DNA of 6,920 bases, from the NCBI GenBank assembly GCA_041653995.1, contig JBAZEK010000022.1, positions 1 to 6,920 on the forward strand, in the 5' to 3' direction. Shown in pieces: positions 1 to 6,100 of the stretch (positions are counted from its first letter, which is position 1; each line of letters starts with the position of its first letter). Below the pieces are notes generated by a model that saw nothing but the letters and a program-made list of their open reading frames with translations, had not been told where the DNA came from and did no database searches. The DNA is from Dehalococcoidia bacterium. Lineage in GTDB: Bacteria > Chloroflexota > Dehalococcoidia > GIF9 > UBA5629. The translations under genes were made by a program, and so were the position numbers.

Positions 1-1
1 A

Positions 2-190
2 AGCCTGTGACAGGTCAACGGTCCTTTCCATATACGTGGTTGCGCCGCTGTATACCGCTCCTGCCTTGGCGGCGAACCCTACTCCGCCGTAAGCTACCGT
101 GTTCTGGTCTACCCATGAATCAGTGGTGTAGACACTGGGCAGCGTTAGGGTCGTGTCAGCAGGATAATCAAATACCTGAGCTTGTCCCTG
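2..190 (-). repeat. R16: N-terminal 63 residues of a repeat unit
   Basis: This is the head of the most C-ward unit visible. It runs from the linker (Q-G-Q-A-Q-V then F-D-Y-P-A-D) through W26 and M-E-R to S-Q-A at 61-63. The linker has normal length but no acidic residue before F-D. Positions 1-144 match 442-585 in R15 with one difference. The array, and the gene, continue off the window at position 1. Confidence 0.93.
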
Positions 191-3100
191 TAATGCTACT
201 TTGATATCATCCACCCATGCGGTCTGGGCGTCATCGCCTGTTGCTTCGTTATTAATGTATGTCCACCTGATCCTGTAGGTCTGGCCTTTTGCCAAAGCTA
301 TGGCCGTAGCGGCCTGCCAGTCCGCTCCGCCGGCTATTGTCTGCTCGCTGACCAGGTTATCGAGGCTGTCATATATCTCTATCTTTAATTGCTTGTCTCC
401 AGTAGATGTCTTCCAGTTAAAGTTCAGCGTTCCATCTGTGGAAGCCTGTGACAGGTCAACGGTCCTTTCCATATACGTGGTTGCGCCGCTGTATACCGCT
501 CCTGCCTTGGCGGCGAACCCTACTCCGCCGTAAGCTACCGTGTTCTGGTCTACCCATGAATCAGTGGTATAGACACTGGGCAGCGCAATGACTGTATTGG
601 AGGGACGATCGAATGCTTCGGAAACATTTAGGATAACCTTGAAATCATCCACCCATGCGGTCTGGGCGTCATCGCCTGTTGCTTCGTTATTAACATATAT
701 CCATTTAATTGTATAGACCTGGCCTTTTGTAACACTGACCGACGCCTGCTGCCAATCTACTCCGCCGGCTACTGTCTGCTCTCCGACCAGGTTGTTCAGG
801 CTGTCATATACTTCTACCTTTAATTGTTTGTCTCCCGTGGATGTCTTCCAGATAAAGCTCAGGGTTCCGTCTGTTGTAGCCTGTGACAGGTCAACGGTCC
901 GCTGCATATATGCGGAAGCGCCGCTGTATACAGCTCCTGCCTTGGCGGCAAAGCCTGTTTCGCCGTAAACTATCGTGTTCTGGTCGACCCATGAGTCAGT
1001 AGTGTAAATGGCCGGCAATGTAATTGTCGTATTAGGAGGATAATCAAACCACTCTGTCTCCGGGGCCAATGTTAATTTAATATTGTCGACCCATGCGGTC
1101 TGGGCGTCATCGCCTGTAGCTGCCGTATTTGCGTATATCCATTTAACCGTATATGCCTGGCCCTTGGCTAATGTTATGGTGGCGGCATCCTGCCAGTCAG
1201 TACCGCCTGTTATTGTTTCCTGGGCCACCAGGTTGTTCAGGCTGTCATATACTTCTACAGTAAGAGCTTTGCCTGCGCCATCGGATGCCTTCCAGGCAAA
1301 GTTCAGATGGCCATCGGTTGTGGCTGTAGTGAGATTCACCTGTCTCTGCATATATGTGGTAGCGCTGCTGTATACAGCTCCTGCCTTGGCGGCAAAGCCT
1401 GTCTCGCCGTATGCTACCGTATTCTGGTCTACCCATGAATCAGTGGTGTAGACAGCCGGCAACGTAATAGATACTCCGGCAGGATATTCGAACTGGTGAA
1501 GTTTAGGATCAAGCGTTACATTGATATTGTCGACCCATGCGGTCTGGGCGTCATCGCCTGTTGCTTCCGTATTGGTGTAGGTCCACTTGACCGTGTATGT
1601 CTGGCCCTTAGCTAATGTAATAGGATCAATTGCCTGCCAGTCGGTGCCGCCTGTTATTGTTTCCTGGGCCACCAGGTTATTCAGGCTGTCATATACCTCT
1701 ACTGTCATGGTCTTGCCGGCGCCTTCTGATGTCTTCCATACGAAACTGAGTTTTCCGTCTTTCTCGGCAAAAGTCAGGTTCATCTGTCTCTGCATGTATG
1801 TGGTGGCGCCATTGTATGCAGCTCCTGCCTTGGCGGCAAAACCTGTATCCCTATAAGCTGTAATATTCTGGTCGACCCATGAGTCAGTGACATATTCGAC
1901 CGGCAGAGTAATAGTCGTATTGGCAGGATAATCGAATGACTCTGTTTCTGTAGCAAGATCTACATTGATATTGTCGACCCATGCGGTCTGGGCGTCATCG
2001 CCCGTGGCTTCCGTATTGGTATATATCCATTTTACAGTATATATCTGGCCTTTTGCTAATGTGATAGGACTGATCGCCTGCCAATCCATGCCGCCTGTGA
2101 CGGATTGCTGGGCTATCAGGCTATTCAGGCCGTCATATATCTCTACTGTCATGGTCTTGCCGGCGCCTTCTGATGTTTTCCATACAAAGTTGAGTATTCC
2201 ATCGTTCTGGGCTACGGTAAGGTCGACCTGTCTCTGCATGTATGTGGTGGCGCCATCGTATACAGCCCCTGACTTGGCGGCAAAACCTGTATCTCCATAA
2301 GCTGTAATATTCTGGTCGACCCATGAGTCAGTGGCATATTCGACCGGCAGAGTAATAGTCGTATTGGCAGGATAATCGAATGACTCTGTTTCTGTATTAA
2401 GGCTTATATTGATATTGTCGACCCATGCGGTCTGGGTATCGTCACCTGTGGCTTCTGTATTGGTATATATCCATTTTACAGTATATATCTGGCCTTTTGC
2501 TAATGTGATAGGACTGATTGCCTGCCAATCCATGCCGCTGGCTAGCGAAGCCTGGGCTACGAGGTTGTTCAGGCTATCGTATACTTCTACTGCAAGGGCT
2601 TTACCTTCTCCGTCAGATGTTTTCCATAGGAAGTTCAGCTTGGCATCGATCTCGGCAGTAGTAAGGTCGATCTGCCTTTGCATGTATGTGGTGGCGCCGT
2701 TGTATACTGCCCCTGCTTTGGCGGCAAACCCTGCCCCGCCGTAAGCTAATGTATTCTGCTCGACCCATGAATCAGTAGTATATTCGATCGGCAGCGTTAG
2801 GGCCGTATTGGCAGGATAATCGAAAGATTGACCGGCCGCATTGAGCGTTACATTGATATTATCGACCCATGCGGTCTGGGTGTCGTCGCCAGTGGCTTCT
2901 GTATTGGCATAGGTCCACTTAATTGTGTAGACCTGGCCCTTGGCTAATGTAATAGGAGTGATGGTCTGCCAATCTACTCCGCCGGCTATGGATGTCTGGG
3001 CTACCAGGTTATTAAGGCTATCGTACACTTCTACTGTAAGGGCCTTACCTGCGCCCTCGGATGTCTTCCATACAAAGTTAAGTTGACCGTCTAAGGCAGC

Positions 3101-6100
3101 CTGTGAAAGGTCGATGGTCCTTTGCATATATGCTGTGGCGCTGTTGTATACAGCCCCTGCTTTAGCAGCGAATCCTGTATCGCCGTAAGCCAGCGTATTC
3201 TGACTAACCCACAGATCAGTAGTATAGGCAACCGGCAATGCAATTGTCGTATTGGCAGGATGATCGAACGACTGTTCTTCTGTGTTAAGCATTACATTGA
3301 TACTGTCAACCCAAGCAGTCTGGGTATCGTCGCCCGTGGCTTCTGTGTTGGTATATATCCACTTGACCGTATAGACCTGCCCCTTAGCTAATGTAATAGG
3401 ACTGATGGTCTGCCAATCTGCTCCACCGGCTATAGAGGCCTGGGCTACCAGGTTATTCAGATTGTCATATACCTCTACTGTAAGGGCCTTACCTGCGCCA
3501 TCAGATGTCTTCCATACAAAGTTGAGATTTCCATCATTCTGGGCTGCGACAAGATCTATCTGTCTCTGCATATATGTAGTGGCGCCGCTATATACAGCAC
3601 CTGCCTGGGCGGCAAATCCTATATCGCCATAAGCCAATGCATTCTGGTCGACCCATGAATCGGTGGTATATTCTGCCGGCAACGCGATTGTCGTATTGGC
3701 AGGATGATCGAACGACTGTTCTTCTGTGTCGAGAGTTATATTGATATTATCTACCCACGCCGTCTGGGCGCTGTCACCCGTAGCTTCTGTATTGGTATAG
3801 GTCCACTTAATAGTGTAGGCCTGGCCTTTGGCTAATGTAATAGGAGTGATGGTCTGCCAGTCGGTGCCGCCGGCTATTGTCTGCTGCGCTATAAGATTAT
3901 TAAAGCTGTCATATACCTCCACTGTCATGGCCTTGCCTGCGCCTTCCGATGCCTTCCATACAAAGCTGAGTTGCCCGTCTGTTTCTGTAGTGGTCAAGTT
4001 CACCTGTCTCTGCATGTATGTGGTGGCGCCGTTGTATACTGCCCCTGATTGCGCAGCGAATCCTGTATCGCCATAAGCAATAATATTCTGGTCGACCCAT
4101 GAATCGGTGGTATAGGCAGCCGGCAACGCAACTGTCGTATTAGCAGGATAATCAAACAACTCTGTCTGCGCATTAAGCACTACATTGATATTGTCGACCC
4201 ATGCGGTCTGGGTGTCATCGCCAGTGGCTTCTGTATTGGTATAGGTCCACTTAACCGTGTAGATCTGGCCTTTAGCAAGAGCTATAGGACTAATGGCCTG
4301 CCAGTCGGTGCCGCCGGCTATTGATACCTGACCTACTAGATTATTCAGGCTATCGTATACTTCTACTGTAATGGCCTTGCCTGCGCCCTCGGATGTCTTC
4401 CATACAAAGTTGAGGTTCCCGTCACTCTGGGCTTCGGTAAGGTCAAGCTGTCTCTGCATGTATGCAGTGGCGCCATTATATACAGCGCCTGCCTTGGCTG
4501 CGAACCCTACGTCTCCGTAAGCCAATATGTTCTGGTTGACCCATGTATCAGTGGTGTATTCAACAGGCAGTGTAATGGTCGTATTCTCAGGATAATCGAA
4601 TATTTCCCCGGCTGCCTTGAGCGTTACATTGATATTATCGACCCATGCGGTTTGGGTATCATCGCCTGTAGCTTCTGTATTGGTGTATGTCCACTTAATC
4701 GTATAAACCTGGCCCTTAGCTAATGTGATAGGATCAGCTGCCTGCCAGTCGGTGCCGCCAGCTATAGATGTCTGGGCTACCAGGTTATTCATGCTGTCAT
4801 ATACTTCTACTGCAAGGGCCTTGCCTGCGCCGTCAGATGTCTTCCATACAAAGTTGAGCATTGCATCTATAGCAGCCTGAGACAGATCAACTGTTCTCTG
4901 CATATATGTAGTAGCTCCATTATATATGGCTCCTGACTTGGCTGCGAATCCTACTCCGTTGTAAGCCAGGGTATTCTGGTTGACCCATGAATCAGTAGTA
5001 TATTCGGGAGGCAGCGTAAGGGTCGTATCAGCAGGATAATCGAACGGCTCTGTCGCCGCATCAAGCGTTACATTGATACTATCGACCCATGCAGTCTGGG
5101 TATCATCACCTGTGGCTTCCGCATTCGTATATATCCATTTAACCGTGTATGTCTGGCCCTTAGCTAATGTTATGGTTTCAGCCTGCTGCCAGTCTGCTCC
5201 ACCGGCTATAGTTTGCTGGGTTATAAGATTATTGGTACTATCATACACTTCAACCGTAAGGGCCTTGCCTGCGCCGTCAGATGTCTTCCATACAAAGTTG
5301 AGGTTTCCATCGCTCTGGGCACCGGTTAGATTCACCTGTCTCTGCATGTATGTGGTGGCGCCGTTATATACAACCCCTGCCTGTGCCGCGAATCCGCTAT
5401 CATCGTAAGCTAATACATTCTGGTCGACCCAGGTATCAGTGGTATATTCAGCCGGTAGGTTAATTATTGTATTAGCAGGATAATCGAACGGCTCTGCTTC
5501 TGCGTTTAGCATCACATTTATATTGTCGACCCATGCGGTTTGGGTATCATCACCTGTAGCATCTGTATTGGTGTATGTCCACTTAATCGTATAAACCTGG
5601 CCCTTAGCTAATATAATAGGATCAGCTGCTTGCCAGTCGGTGCCGCCGGCTATTGAGACCTGGCCTATTAGGTTATTCAGGCTATCGTATACTTCTACTG
5701 TAATGGCTTTGCCTGCGCCCTCGGATGTCTTCCACATAAAGTTGAGCGTTCCGTCCATAGTAGACTGTGCCAGGTCAACGGTTCTTTGCATGTATGTTGT
5801 AGCGCCGTTGTATACGGCTCCCGACCTCGCGGCGAACCCTACTCCACCGTAAGCTATTGTATTCTGGTTGATCCATACATCAGTTGTATATTCAGTAGGC
5901 AGCGCAAGGATAGTATCTGCAGGATACTCAAACGGTTCTGTTTCTGGATTGAGAGTTATATTAATATTATCTACCCATGCGGTCTGGGCGTCATCGCCTG
6001 TAGCCTCCGTATTGACGTATATCCACTTAATAATGTAGTTCTGGCCTTTTGCTAATGTAATAGGATCGATTGCTTGCCAGTCGGTGCCGCCGGCTATAGA

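Noticed and set aside
1245..4100. Minus-strand 63-codon frames at 1245-1436, 2133-2324 and 3909-4100 beginning M-G-R-P-E-Y
   Set aside because: They are in a different minus-strand phase from the 2306-codon frame, lie wholly inside it and recur at multiples of 444 bp, so they are by-products of the repeat.
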